From JARRKU01 sp963675565 (lineage in GTDB: Bacteria > Desulfobacterota > Desulfobacteria > Desulfobacterales > Desulfosarcinaceae): 64,000 bases of DNA. The stretch is taken from NCBI GenBank assembly GCA_963675565.2, contig CAXXYD010000004.1, forward strand, positions 620,001 through 684,000. Reading direction: 5' to 3'. The position numbers and the translations under genes were made by a program. The notes beneath the pieces were generated by a model. That model saw only the letters and a list, made by a program, of their open reading frames with translations. It was not told where the DNA came from and searched no databases. This document shows, in pieces, positions 1 to 8,004 of this stretch. Position 1 is the first letter of the stretch. Each line of letters starts with the position of its first letter.

Positions 1-289
1 GACGTCCAAGATAGTTTCGCGCCACGTGAATTGCACTTTTGCTCTTGATAAATCCTATGACCTGCGACACGGCGTATTTTGGAGGTATTAAAATCAGCAT
101 GTGCACATTCTCTGCCATCATATGGCCTTCAAATACCTCACATTGTCGGCTACCGGCCAGATCCTTGAATATTTGGCCAAGGTATTTTCGCAATTGGCCA
201 TACAGGGTCCTTTTTCGGTACTTGGGTATCCAGACCACATGGCCTTTGCATTCCCAGCGACTGTGGTTTAAACTTGATGCATCGTTCAT
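1..289 (-). mobile_element. tnpA: IS200/IS605-family transposase TnpA, partial at window edge
   Basis: The minus strand reads from an ATG at 289, preceded by a GGAG ribosome site, through the left edge of the window. The first ~96 residues carry the Y1-transposase pattern: a WxxKGHVVWIPKYRK-like start, LYGQLRKYLG, and PPKYAVSQVIGFIKSKSAIH. In the family this protein cuts and rejoins single-stranded DNA through a tyrosine and an HUH metal-binding motif. Here the HUH site reads ENVHM instead of the usual DHVHM, so the first histidine is asparagine, which should cripple catalysis. The catalytic tyrosine would lie outside the window. A small hairpin lies about 90 bases upstream, as expected near the left end of such an element. 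It is probably an inactive copy, although the reading frame is intact as far as it can be seen. Confidence 0.85.
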
Positions 290-377
290 GAAAGCCTCTC
301 CTTTGTGAATTTCGAGCGGTTCACATATTAGGAGGGGCTTTCATTCGTCCACGTAAATGTCAAACTCTGATGAGTCG

Positions 378-392
378 CCCGGCATAGCCGGG
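378..392. repeat. Hairpin upstream of tnpA, possible IS200-type end
   Basis: A perfect 6-bp inverted repeat (CCCGGC, three-base loop ATA, GCCGGG) lies upstream of the transposase start. IS200/IS605 elements use subterminal hairpins of this kind as transposase binding sites. The exact element end cannot be fixed from one copy. The remaining bases up to the next gene at 564 show nothing I recognise. Confidence 0.45.
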
Positions 393-563
393 TGTTTACC
401 TGATGTTTGGGGTCAACAACCATAATTGTTCCGGCGTGGAACTGCGTGTACCACCAGAATCCTAAAGCCATGATACGCACCAAAATAATACATATTGCCC
501 AGCTGCTTTAGACGGATGCTACCCAAATCTAAACCTTATCTAAAGTGATTTTTTCAGTATCGA

Positions 564-2042
564 CTAAGCTACCGCACGCATACAGTCAAGCAACTCCTTG
601 ACTCCAACGGTTGCTATTCCGGAATTGATATCAGACATGGCGTAGGGAATGATCAATTCGCCATTGTGAATAATCGCACCACAGGAATAAACGACATTAG
701 GAACATACCCCTCGCGCTCTTTCTCATGAGGGGCAAGTAATGGTTCATCCAGGCGGGCGATAATTTTTGAAGGGTTTGCCAGATCAAGCAGCATGGCGCC
801 AATGCAATATTGACGCATGGGCCCGACACCGTGGGTAAGTACAATCCAGCCCTCATTGGTCTCCACGGGGGACCCGCAGTTGCCGATCTGGATAAATTCC
901 CAGGGGTATTTAGGCTCCTGGATGATTTGGGACTTCTGCCAGAAATGGATATTGTCCGAGAACATGATATGATTGTTTTCGCCATCCTGGCGCGAGAGCA
1001 TAACATAGCGGCCGCCAATTTTACGTGGGAAAAGCGCCATGCCTTTGTTTTGTATGGCTTTCCCGTTGAGCGTTAAGATGTTGAATTTGATGAAATCCTT
1101 TGTTTCAATCAACTGCGGCAAAATCGTAATGCCGTTATAGGCGGTATAGGTTGCATAATAAGTAACGCCTTGCTTATCATCAAAAAATTGGACAAAGCGG
1201 GCATCTTCAATACCTCTGCTTTCGTTTTTTGAAACGGGAAAGATCACCCGTTCTGATACGCGGTGATCGGGGTGGAAGCTGACCTCATAGTTGGAATTTG
1301 CAAGCCAACTCATGACCTGGAAGGTTCTGTTTTGGTTCCCTTCCGGAAATTGAGGTTTTGCGCGAAGGTATCCAATTTTTTCTATCAACTGATTATACGT
1401 AAAATCTTCCGGCAGCTGGTTAAGAATATGGGCGCTTATCTCATCGCCTGCTCCCATCTCGTTTAGCTTGAGCTGGAAAGGATTGCGCTTGTATAACGGA
1501 TCCAATTGGAGATCCGGTGTCTCAACAAAATTGCTGACCGGGTCGAAGAGAAACCTGTTTGTTTGGTCAAGAACACCGCTGCGAAAGACAATTGACGAGA
1601 TATGGCCTTCACCGGTTGCCCTCAGGCTCATGATAAAGCGCAGGCTGCCTTTTTTCAGATGGCTCTGATCCGGATGAGGAACGATGGAGGGGTTAAAAAG
1701 GGCGGCCGATTCAATTGAGTACTCCTTAGTAAAGTATGCGCCGATGAGTGACTTTTGAACATCGCTGAGCATGGTATCCGTTGGCAGATATTTCTTCACC
1801 GCATTCAGGTGCCCCTTGAAAATGTGCTCGATGTCTTCGTGACGTCCGGAAAAATCAGTCATTATTTGCGCCAGTAAATTTTGGGCCGCCTTGTCCGGCA
1901 TGCTGATAATGCGCTGGATTATTTTATTGATGCGATATCGCTTATCGGGAAGATGAAGCCGGGTGATTACCCGTGACGTATCCCCTACGATCTTAATCGC
2001 TTTTCTTTTAACTTTTAACTTTTGACGCTTTTTTGGACGCAT
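564..2042 (-). CDS. GH130-family glycosidase (long form)
   Basis: The 492-residue product carries a five-bladed-propeller GH130 pattern in its C-terminal two thirds. Visible blocks are GIEDARFVQF near residue 275 (the Asp of this block is the usual general acid), MALFPRKIGGRYVMLSRQDG, GNCGSPVETNEGW and REGYVPNVVYSCG. GH130 enzymes phosphorolyse or hydrolyse beta-mannosides. The long N-terminal extension (about 180 residues, very basic at the start) is typical of the longer GH130 subgroup rather than of the short phosphorylases. It is the last gene of a minus-strand operon behind a second GH130 gene and two glycosyltransferases, so it probably remodels or recycles the mannose-containing glycan they make. 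Whether it is a phosphorylase or a hydrolase cannot be decided by eye. Confidence 0.8.
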   Translation of the reverse strand: MRPKKRQKLKVKRKAIKIVGDTSRVITRLHLPDKRYRINKIIQRIISMPDKAAQNLLAQIMTDFSGRHEDIEHIFKGHLNAVKKYLPTDTMLSDVQKSLIGAYFTKEYSIESAALFNPSIVPHPDQSHLKKGSLRFIMSLRATGEGHISSIVFRSGVLDQTNRFLFDPVSNFVETPDLQLDPLYKRNPFQLKLNEMGAGDEISAHILNQLPEDFTYNQLIEKIGYLRAKPQFPEGNQNRTFQVMSWLANSNYEVSFHPDHRVSERVIFPVSKNESRGIEDARFVQFFDDKQGVTYYATYTAYNGITILPQLIETKDFIKFNILTLNGKAIQNKGMALFPRKIGGRYVMLSRQDGENNHIMFSDNIHFWQKSQIIQEPKYPWEFIQIGNCGSPVETNEGWIVLTHGVGPMRQYCIGAMLLDLANPSKIIARLDEPLLAPHEKEREGYVPNVVYSCGAIIHNGELIIPYAMSDINSGIATVGVKELLDCMRAVA

Positions 2043-2135
2043 ATCTTTGTGCCCTTCGTGTGGTGTGTTAAATCTTCAATATCAGCCTATCCCCCAAGCT
2101 GATTTTGCAGTCTGCAATCATCCGGCAATGATCAT

Positions 2136-3077
2136 CTAAAGCGCAGGTCTTGAAACCGTTAGGCACAGTGCCACCAATTCATCAATCACAGCCGTGCCGG
2201 CGCACATGACCGTATCCGCTCCGCCCCAGTATATTTTTACCGTACCGTCTGCTTCCGGAACGGCGCCGCAGGTAAATACCACGTTGGGCACATAGCCGGT
2301 TACCTCCCACGGATCCTCAGGCTGCAGTATCCACTGATCGGAAACACCGATGATCGTGGCCGGATCATCAAGGTCATGCAGGGCCGCGCCGAGTCGATAC
2401 ACCGTTCCGGACATGGTCTTGAAAACGCCATGGTAAATATGCAGCCAGCCCTTGTCGGTTTTAAAGGGGGGTGCACCGGGACCGATTTTCATTTCATCCC
2501 AGTGATAGGCCACCGGCTTCATAATGACCCGGGAATCGCCCCAGTGCACGAGGTCGGGAGAATAGGAGATCCAGATTGACCAGGGAGAAATTTCGGAATG
2601 CGGCCGATCCAAACGAACATACCTGCCGCCAAACCTTTCAGGAAAAATAACCACGTTGCGCAGATCGGCCTGGGTGATCAGGGCAATCCGTTCCACTTTT
2701 TCAAAATCCTTGGTGCGCGCCAGGGCAATTCGCACGCCATGACGGGAATAGGCGCTATAGGTTAGCAGGTACGCTCCCTCTACGGGGCAAATTCTGAGGT
2801 CCTCGACGCCGAAAGCTTCATATTCGGCAAAAACCGTATCCGTTAAAGGAATCAGAAAGGGTTTGGGATGAACCGTAAATGAAAAGCCATCATCGCTGTC
2901 GGCCCTGCCGATGATGGAACGCCCGTTGCGCAGATGCGACCGGAAGAGCATAAGGTAGCGATTGTTGTGTTTGACGACGCCGGCATTGTGAACGGTAGCT
3001 ACCGGATACGGCACATCCTCGTTTGTCAGGATGGGGTTTTTCTTATAGCGGGTAATTATTTGTTTGTCTGTTTTCAT
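2136..3077 (-). CDS. GH130-family beta-mannoside phosphorylase-like protein (short form)
   Basis: The 313-residue length and block order match the short GH130 phosphorylases: VATVHNAGVV and YLMLFRSHLR near the start, FGVEDLRI (candidate general acid) near residue 95, then KIGPGAPPFKTDKGW, IYHGVF and GYVPNVVFTCG. The family phosphorolyses beta-mannosidic disaccharides or oligosaccharides to release mannose-1-phosphate. The ATG overlaps the stop of the upstream GT4 gene (ATGA type, 3074-3077), which implies translational coupling. The second, longer GH130 gene follows after about 90 bases. Substrate specificity cannot be read from the sequence. There is no signal peptide, so it acts in the cytoplasm. 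Confidence 0.85.
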   Translation of the reverse strand: MKTDKQIITRYKKNPILTNEDVPYPVATVHNAGVVKHNNRYLMLFRSHLRNGRSIIGRADSDDGFSFTVHPKPFLIPLTDTVFAEYEAFGVEDLRICPVEGAYLLTYSAYSRHGVRIALARTKDFEKVERIALITQADLRNVVIFPERFGGRYVRLDRPHSEISPWSIWISYSPDLVHWGDSRVIMKPVAYHWDEMKIGPGAPPFKTDKGWLHIYHGVFKTMSGTVYRLGAALHDLDDPATIIGVSDQWILQPEDPWEVTGYVPNVVFTCGAVPEADGTVKIYWGGADTVMCAGTAVIDELVALCLTVSRPAL

Positions 3078-4090
3078 ACGGAACTGTCCTGTAAAATCAT
3101 TTCGTATACGTCGATATACGCATCGACCATGCGGTCAACGGTGAAATGCTGTTCAACATGGAGACGACATGTTGCGCGGTCAATCTCTTTAATCCGTGCA
3201 ACCATCTCAACGGCCTCGTCCACGTTGCCCACTAAAAAGCCATTTTTACCGTTTTCGATAAGTTCAGGCATGCTACCTCTGTTAAAAGCTATCACGGGTG
3301 TACCACAGGCCATGGATTCGATAACGGACAGGCCGAAAGGCTCATCAAATTGTATGGGATGCAGCAGTGCGCAGGCCCTGCCGAGCAATCGGTTGCGCTC
3401 ACCCGGGCCGGCGCTGCCGATATAGACCACCTTGTCATCAAGCAGAGGGGCGACATATTGATCGTAGTAGGCCTGGTCCTGGATGATCCCCGCCAATATC
3501 AACTTTTTACTGCAGGCACGGGCGATGTTCAGGGCTTCGCGGGTTCCTTTGTCTGGATGAATGCGCCCGAAGAAAAGTAAGGCGTCATCCGCAACAGGCT
3601 GAAAATCAAACTGCCGGATATCGATGCCGTGATGGATGGTTTTGATATAATCCAGTTCCGGTGATCGATCGGCATCGCTGATGGAAACATAATACACGTT
3701 ATTGTTGTATTTCTTGTAAACCGGCAGAATTCCAGGCGATGAAAAGCCATGAAGGGTTGTTACTACCGGGGTGTTGGTCAAGCCGGTGTAGGTCAGTGGC
3801 AGATAGTCAAAGTGGTTATGGATGATATCGTATTCATCGCCACGCTCAAAGAGCTCTGAAATGTGCAAACATTCCCAGACCTTGGGTATCAACTCGCGGT
3901 TTTCTTCATAACCCTGCGGGCAAACAGCATGCAGCCTGGCGCCGGTCTGTGAATCCGCAGTTGCAAACAAAGTGACATCATTACCACGCAACACCAATCC
4001 CTCAGTTAAAAGTGACGCTACGTTTTCCCAGGGCCCATAATGCCGTGGTGGCGTACGCCATGCAATCGGCGATAGCATTGCAATGTGCAT
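3074..4090 (-). CDS. GT4-type glycosyltransferase
   Basis: This 338-residue GT-B enzyme has an N-terminal acceptor domain (HIAMLSPIAWRTPPRHYGPWE, GNDVTLFATADS, YDIIHNHFDY, VTTLHG) and a C-terminal nucleotide-sugar domain. The latter contains the EX7E motif EPFGLSVIESMACGTPVIAF near residue 245-265, the donor-binding signature of family GT4. It has no membrane segment or signal peptide. The stop overlaps the start of the downstream GH130 gene and the start lies about 30 bases after the stop of the 768-aa glycosyltransferase, so the genes are one transcription unit. The donor is likely a nucleoside-diphosphate hexose. The GH130 partners suggest mannose, but that is inference. Confidence 0.85.
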   Translation of the reverse strand: MHIAMLSPIAWRTPPRHYGPWENVASLLTEGLVLRGNDVTLFATADSQTGARLHAVCPQGYEENRELIPKVWECLHISELFERGDEYDIIHNHFDYLPLTYTGLTNTPVVTTLHGFSSPGILPVYKKYNNNVYYVSISDADRSPELDYIKTIHHGIDIRQFDFQPVADDALLFFGRIHPDKGTREALNIARACSKKLILAGIIQDQAYYDQYVAPLLDDKVVYIGSAGPGERNRLLGRACALLHPIQFDEPFGLSVIESMACGTPVIAFNRGSMPELIENGKNGFLVGNVDEAVEMVARIKEIDRATCRLHVEQHFTVDRMVDAYIDVYEMILQDSSV

Positions 4091-4118
4091 GACTGATCCT
4101 TTTATTAATTCAGTAACG

Positions 4119-6425
4119 TTAGCCTGGTTCCTGTGACGACGGCTGGTTTAAAATCTCGTCGGCATAGAGCTTCTGCAAGGTCATTAACGCAAGCAGCCAG
4201 GCCAGGGAGGATTCGGAACCTTCATTCTGATTGATGCCGTTTGCCATCAACCCATCCCGGCAGCCACCGGTCTTGGCATCATAGAGCGACAGATTAAGGT
4301 CGTTGTGCCCGAGAAACCAATTGAAACACATGACCGCTTTGTCGAACCATGATTGATCCCGGGTGATCTCAAAGGCTTTCACACACGCTTCGACCATGGT
4401 ACTGGCCTCAATGGGCTGCTGGTCGAAACGGGCTCTGGGGCCACCTTGTCCATACCATCCGTTGCTGCCGATGGGTACAAAATGACCGTCTTCGGTTTGG
4501 ATGGCAAGCAGCCACTTCAGTGAGACAAGTCCCATATCCAGTATGTCACTGCGTTGCATCCGCTGGCCGGACAGCAGCAGGGCATGGGGCAGTTTGCCGT
4601 TGGCATAATTCAGGGCGTTCTCAAGCCATGGCCAACTGTCGGTTGCGTGGTTTTTAAACTGATCGAAAAGCCTGTTGGCCAGGATTTCCCGGACCCTGCG
4701 TACATCGCTGTCACCGGAGAATTTTTCCAGATAGGCATGCACACCCACGAGGCAAAATGCGATGGCCCGGGGCGAATGAAAATTCTCAGCCGCTCGCAGG
4801 GCCTTCTTGAAAAGGGTTGTGCTCATTGCCAAATGCCCTGGGTTTTGAAGAAAAGCCACCGCAATGCCAAGGCTCCAGATCGCCCGGCCATGGGCATCCT
4901 CGGACCCGATTTCATCCGTCCATTGCCGCGAATAGGTCATGAAATTGCGAAAGCGCTCGTTTTTCTCATTGAACGCATACAGAAGAAATCCGAGATAATG
5001 ACCGCTGAGTGAATCGAGCCCCCAGCCGTTTGTCGGCAGGTATCGTTGACCCATTGCGGCAACCAGCAGCGCTCTGGCATTGTCGTCGGTGCAGTAGCCA
5101 TGGGTGCGATCGGGGATGGTATAGTTGGCATGCTGCAAGATGCCGGTATCATCGGTCAAAGCTTTGAAGTGATCGAGCTTGATCTCCGGAAGTTCGAAAC
5201 TTGTAATGGCCTTGATATTTTCAACGTAGGAATGACGTGGGCGGGGGTTCCGGGTGCGGTTTCGTCGAACTTCACTGAACACCTGGAGGTAATTCCGGGC
5301 AACCTCTTTCCACACTGCCTCACGGGTGAATGTATAGGCCTTTTTACGCATGGCGTGCCGTTCGGCATCCTTGTCCAGAAGGGCAATGATCTGCTCCGCC
5401 ATGGCTTCCGGATTGCTGAAAGGCACAATTCGACCCCGGCCTTCGGCAAGCATCTCGGTGGCATACCAGTATGGTGTCGAAATGATGGCTTTGCCGGTGC
5501 CCATGGCATAGGCAAGGGTTCCGGAGGTAATCTGGGCTTCTTCAAGATAGGGCGTTATGTATATATCGGCGATGCCGAGAAACTCACACAATTCTTTGAG
5601 TTCAACAAAACGATTTTGAAAAATGATATGCGCGCCGATACCGAGTTTGCGCACGAGCTGCTGTAGCGTGATACGGTAAGCATCACCGTGCAATTTCAAG
5701 ATATGCGGATGGGTTGCCCCTAAAATTACATAGACCACATCAGAATGTTTCTTGACGACCGCCGGAAGCGCCTGCAATACATTTTCGATGCCCTTATTGG
5801 GGGAAAGCAAACCGAATGTGAGCAGGACTTTTTTGCCCTCCACACCGAACTTGTCTTTGTTGAAGCTGGGATCAATAAAGGGGGTATCCGGAATGCCGTG
5901 ATGAATAAAGACAATTTTCTCATCGGGCACCGCGTATATCTCTTTAAGGAAGTCAAATGCTTTATGGCTCATCACGACCAGTTTGTCGGACAGTTCGGAC
6001 AGCTTGCCCATGACGGCACGATATTCCGGTGCAGGGTCTTTCAACACCGTGTGTAACGTGGTTACCACAGGCATGCGCAGGTCACCCAATAGTTTTAAGA
6101 GGTGGCTGCCGGCCGGCCCCCCGAAAAGACCGTATTCATGCTGCACACAGACAATATCGGTCTGATTGATATTGAGAAATTGAGACGCCATGCTGTAGTC
6201 GCTCAATTTGTTCTGATTGATCTCAAAGCGCACTTTATCCGGATAAGGATATCCCTCGGGTGTGTCATTCATTGCCGCCACCCAGCAGTTAATGTCGGGT
6301 GCTTCCGCCGACAGTCCTTCAACCAGATCCGTGGTAAAGGTGGCGATACCACATTGGCGGGGCAGATAGTTGCCGATTACGGCAACCGAGTTTATTCCCT
6401 CGTAATATTTAATAACAGATGTCAT
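4119..6425 (-). CDS. Two-domain protein: GT4 glycosyltransferase fused to an alpha-helical toroid-like domain
   Basis: Residues ~15-395 form a GT4 enzyme: YLPRQCGIATFTTDLVEGL at the start, VCVQHEYGLFGG, VTTLHTVL, LLTFGLLSPNKGIENVLQAL, and a donor-binding region around ADIYITPYLEEAQITSGTL with YAMGTGKAIIST. Residues ~410-760 are a second domain, rich in helices with Trp and Gly repeats (TDDNARALLVA, GRAIWSLGIAVA, SSLAWLLALM). They resemble the (alpha/alpha)n barrels of glycan-processing enzymes. The fusion suggests that synthesis and trimming, or binding, of the same glycan are tied together. It is the first gene of the GT4-GT4-GH130-GH130 operon. The function of the C-terminal domain is not established by what I can see. 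Confidence 0.75.
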   Translation of the reverse strand: MTSVIKYYEGINSVAVIGNYLPRQCGIATFTTDLVEGLSAEAPDINCWVAAMNDTPEGYPYPDKVRFEINQNKLSDYSMASQFLNINQTDIVCVQHEYGLFGGPAGSHLLKLLGDLRMPVVTTLHTVLKDPAPEYRAVMGKLSELSDKLVVMSHKAFDFLKEIYAVPDEKIVFIHHGIPDTPFIDPSFNKDKFGVEGKKVLLTFGLLSPNKGIENVLQALPAVVKKHSDVVYVILGATHPHILKLHGDAYRITLQQLVRKLGIGAHIIFQNRFVELKELCEFLGIADIYITPYLEEAQITSGTLAYAMGTGKAIISTPYWYATEMLAEGRGRIVPFSNPEAMAEQIIALLDKDAERHAMRKKAYTFTREAVWKEVARNYLQVFSEVRRNRTRNPRPRHSYVENIKAITSFELPEIKLDHFKALTDDTGILQHANYTIPDRTHGYCTDDNARALLVAAMGQRYLPTNGWGLDSLSGHYLGFLLYAFNEKNERFRNFMTYSRQWTDEIGSEDAHGRAIWSLGIAVAFLQNPGHLAMSTTLFKKALRAAENFHSPRAIAFCLVGVHAYLEKFSGDSDVRRVREILANRLFDQFKNHATDSWPWLENALNYANGKLPHALLLSGQRMQRSDILDMGLVSLKWLLAIQTEDGHFVPIGSNGWYGQGGPRARFDQQPIEASTMVEACVKAFEITRDQSWFDKAVMCFNWFLGHNDLNLSLYDAKTGGCRDGLMANGINQNEGSESSLAWLLALMTLQKLYADEILNQPSSQEPG

Positions 6426-6479
6426 GACCCTACCTTCCTGTGGCTACGCGTCGCCCGGCGATCAGCCCATTGTTGAAAC

Positions 6480-6641
6480 TCAGGAGGCTTGCATCGAATA
6501 TTCTTCCACCGCTACACATTCATGCATCGTATCGCTGACGAACTCGAAAATATCCGCGAGTCTGAGCACACCGACGATTTCACGCGCGTCACGGTCTGCG
6601 GTCACCAGCAGGAAGTGGTGACGTCCGATGATCGGCTTCAT
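6480..6641 (-). pseudogene. CBS-domain protein remnant
   Basis: The reading frame from the ATG at 6641 encodes MKPIIGRHHFLLV, then EIVGVLRLADIFEFV and a short tail ending at 6480. This is the second half of a CBS motif, the part that precedes the ligand-binding DIF block. Complete CBS proteins carry two such motifs over ~120-140 residues; only about 54 residues remain here. The upstream part appears to be lost, because the GlsB-like gene stop follows 17 bases away. Probably a deletion product rather than a working gene. Confidence 0.55.
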
Positions 6642-6657
6642 CCATGCAAACCCCCAC

Positions 6658-6903
6658 CTACGCTTTTTTAAACACGCGTACGCCATATAGGAATACAATC
6701 GCACCTGTGGTGGCCACGATCAGACTGCCGATCAGGCCGCTTCCGTCGAAAATGCCGGCCTTTTCAAAAAGAATCCCGCCGATTAACGCGCCGAGTACAC
6801 CGATAATAATGTCTCCAATTATGCCGAATCCCTTACCGGTCATAAACTGCCCGGCAAGCCAGCCGGCAATCATGCCAATTAAGATCATCCATAAAAATTC
6901 CAT
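6658..6903 (-). CDS. GlsB/YeaQ/YmgE-family small membrane protein
   Basis: The 81-residue product has three hydrophobic segments and the glycine pattern of the 'transglycosylase-associated' family: WMILIGMIAGWLAGQ, GKGFGIIGDIIIGVLGALIGG, then GSLIVATTGAIVFLYG. These inner-membrane proteins are linked to envelope or general stress, but their biochemical role is unknown. The length matches the family, so the gene looks intact. It lies in a run of stress-type small genes (lysine-rich protein, CpxP-like protein) on the same strand. The ribosome site is weak (GAAG). Confidence 0.85.
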   Translation of the reverse strand: MEFLWMILIGMIAGWLAGQFMTGKGFGIIGDIIIGVLGALIGGILFEKAGIFDGSGLIGSLIVATTGAIVFLYGVRVFKKA

Positions 6904-6979
6904 GTCATTTTCGCTTCAATTAGGGTAAATGCCTGCCTGCAGAAGAACTTTTCCATTTCCCGTGCCTTTTTCGATGTGC

Positions 6980-7105
6980 TCATTTTTCATCTATTCCAAA
7001 CGGAGTTGTTTTACCGTTTTTTTGCATGCGTTTCTCTTTCAACGTGTGCTTACTCTTCTTCTGGTCTTCACGCTTGCCTTTATCTTTTTTCCCCTTGTCT
7101 CCCAT
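6980..7105 (-). CDS. 41-residue lysine-rich small protein
   Basis: An ATG at 7105 with an AGAGG ribosome site 5 bases upstream opens a 41-codon frame ending in TGA at 6980. The product begins MGDKGKKDKGKRED and is about one third lysine plus arginine, with no hydrophobic stretch. Short basic proteins starting MGDKGKKDKGK are, to my recollection, recurrent in deltaproteobacterial genomes, which together with the ribosome site makes me accept it. The function is unknown; a nucleic-acid-binding role is a guess from the charge. Confidence 0.6.
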   Translation of the reverse strand: MGDKGKKDKGKREDQKKSKHTLKEKRMQKNGKTTPFGIDEK

Positions 7106-7175
7106 TTTTACCTCTTCTCGTTAGTGGGCTCCTCGAAAGCTAATCATCGGTTCCCATAGTAATCGTTCAGAAGCG

Positions 7176-7679
7176 CTATTTTCTTTCGACTTCCAGGTTT
7201 ATCATTTTCATCTGTATCAAGTGTTTAATCATCTTTTGTTCGAACTGGCTGCGCGCTTCAGAGATTTCTTTCTGAAAACCCAGTGCAGTAACGATATCAG
7301 GCTCCTTTTTGACAAGCTCTGCTTTCAGATATAGCTCCTTCTCATATATTGTTTGTCTGAGCACTTCAGTGGATTTGATAAATGACTCTTGTTCGGCGTT
7401 GAGTTTTTTGATGGTTATATCGCTTAAATGCCCCTCATACCCCGGATACTTGCTGGATCCGCCCGGCATCCCGGATTCACGAAAGCCGTATCGCATCATA
7501 CCCCGGCCATATGCCAAAATGTCTTCCGGGTTCTGGCCCATCGTCGCATAGGCACCATATCCCTCCTTGTGGCCGCCGAACCTCATCATATCCTGGCCGA
7601 AGGCATTTGAGGCCGACAACAAGAAGATCACAGCCATTGCCGGCACGAGCGTTACGCCACGGATCAATTTATCTCGCAT
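7176..7679 (-). CDS. Periplasmic CpxP/Spy-like (heavy-metal sensor type) protein
   Basis: The start is placed at 7679 because a strong AGGAGG site lies 7-8 bases upstream and the protein then begins with a signal peptide (MRDKLIRGVTLVPAMAVIFLL... ending near SNAFGQ). The longer open frame to 7772 lacks these features. The mature part of the 167 residues is mostly helical, with LNAEQESFIKSTEVLRQTIYEKE and EPDIVTALGFQKEISEARSQFEQKM. This is the antiparallel-helix pattern of the CpxP/Spy/ZraP group of periplasmic chaperones and metal-stress proteins. The canonical LTxxQ motif is only approximate (LNAEQ). It lies just downstream of a sigma-54 activator, which is a usual partner of ZraP-type genes; regulation by it is inference. 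Confidence 0.65.
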   Translation of the reverse strand: MRDKLIRGVTLVPAMAVIFLLSASNAFGQDMMRFGGHKEGYGAYATMGQNPEDILAYGRGMMRYGFRESGMPGGSSKYPGYEGHLSDITIKKLNAEQESFIKSTEVLRQTIYEKELYLKAELVKKEPDIVTALGFQKEISEARSQFEQKMIKHLIQMKMINLEVERK

Positions 7680-7902
7680 TATATAACCTCCTGGATAAAT
7701 ATCATGAGCATCATTGTTTCTACCGGCCCTGCCAAAGTTGGTTGTAAGGATGCGCCAATACGATTCATCCACCCGGTATTCACAAATTATACTTCAATCT
7801 TCATGCCAGCTTTTTAACGCTCACCATCATGGCTTCATTATTCTGATTTATCAGGATTAATCGGCAGAACGAAACGTACGGGGGACCCATTGGCAACCCT
7901 TT

Positions 7903-7943
7903 AAAAAGGTCATATGAAACCAGTGGTCATATATGGCCTTTTT
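7903..7943. terminator. Dyad with flanking A/T runs; likely terminator built on two tandem 14-bp motifs
   Basis: The left arm (A5 then GGTCATAT, 7903-7915) pairs with the right arm (ATATGGCC then T6, 7931-7944) over 13 positions with one G-T pair. A run of A on one side and T on the other would allow termination in both directions. It lies about 60 bases beyond the stop of the sigma-54 regulator gene. The same bases contain two 14-bp GG...CC motifs 17 bp apart that recur at 14057-14090, so the site may be regulatory instead. Confidence 0.5.
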
Positions 7944-8004
7944 TGCGGTTTTCTACGCGTTGGGGGTGGTGAAGATAAATGCGGTTTGAAATTGGAACGA
8001 GGAT

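Noticed and set aside
6860..7990. Sigma-54 (-24/-12) promoter before the CpxP-like gene
   Set aside because: The best candidate (TGGCGC then TTACA) has wrong spacing and mismatches.
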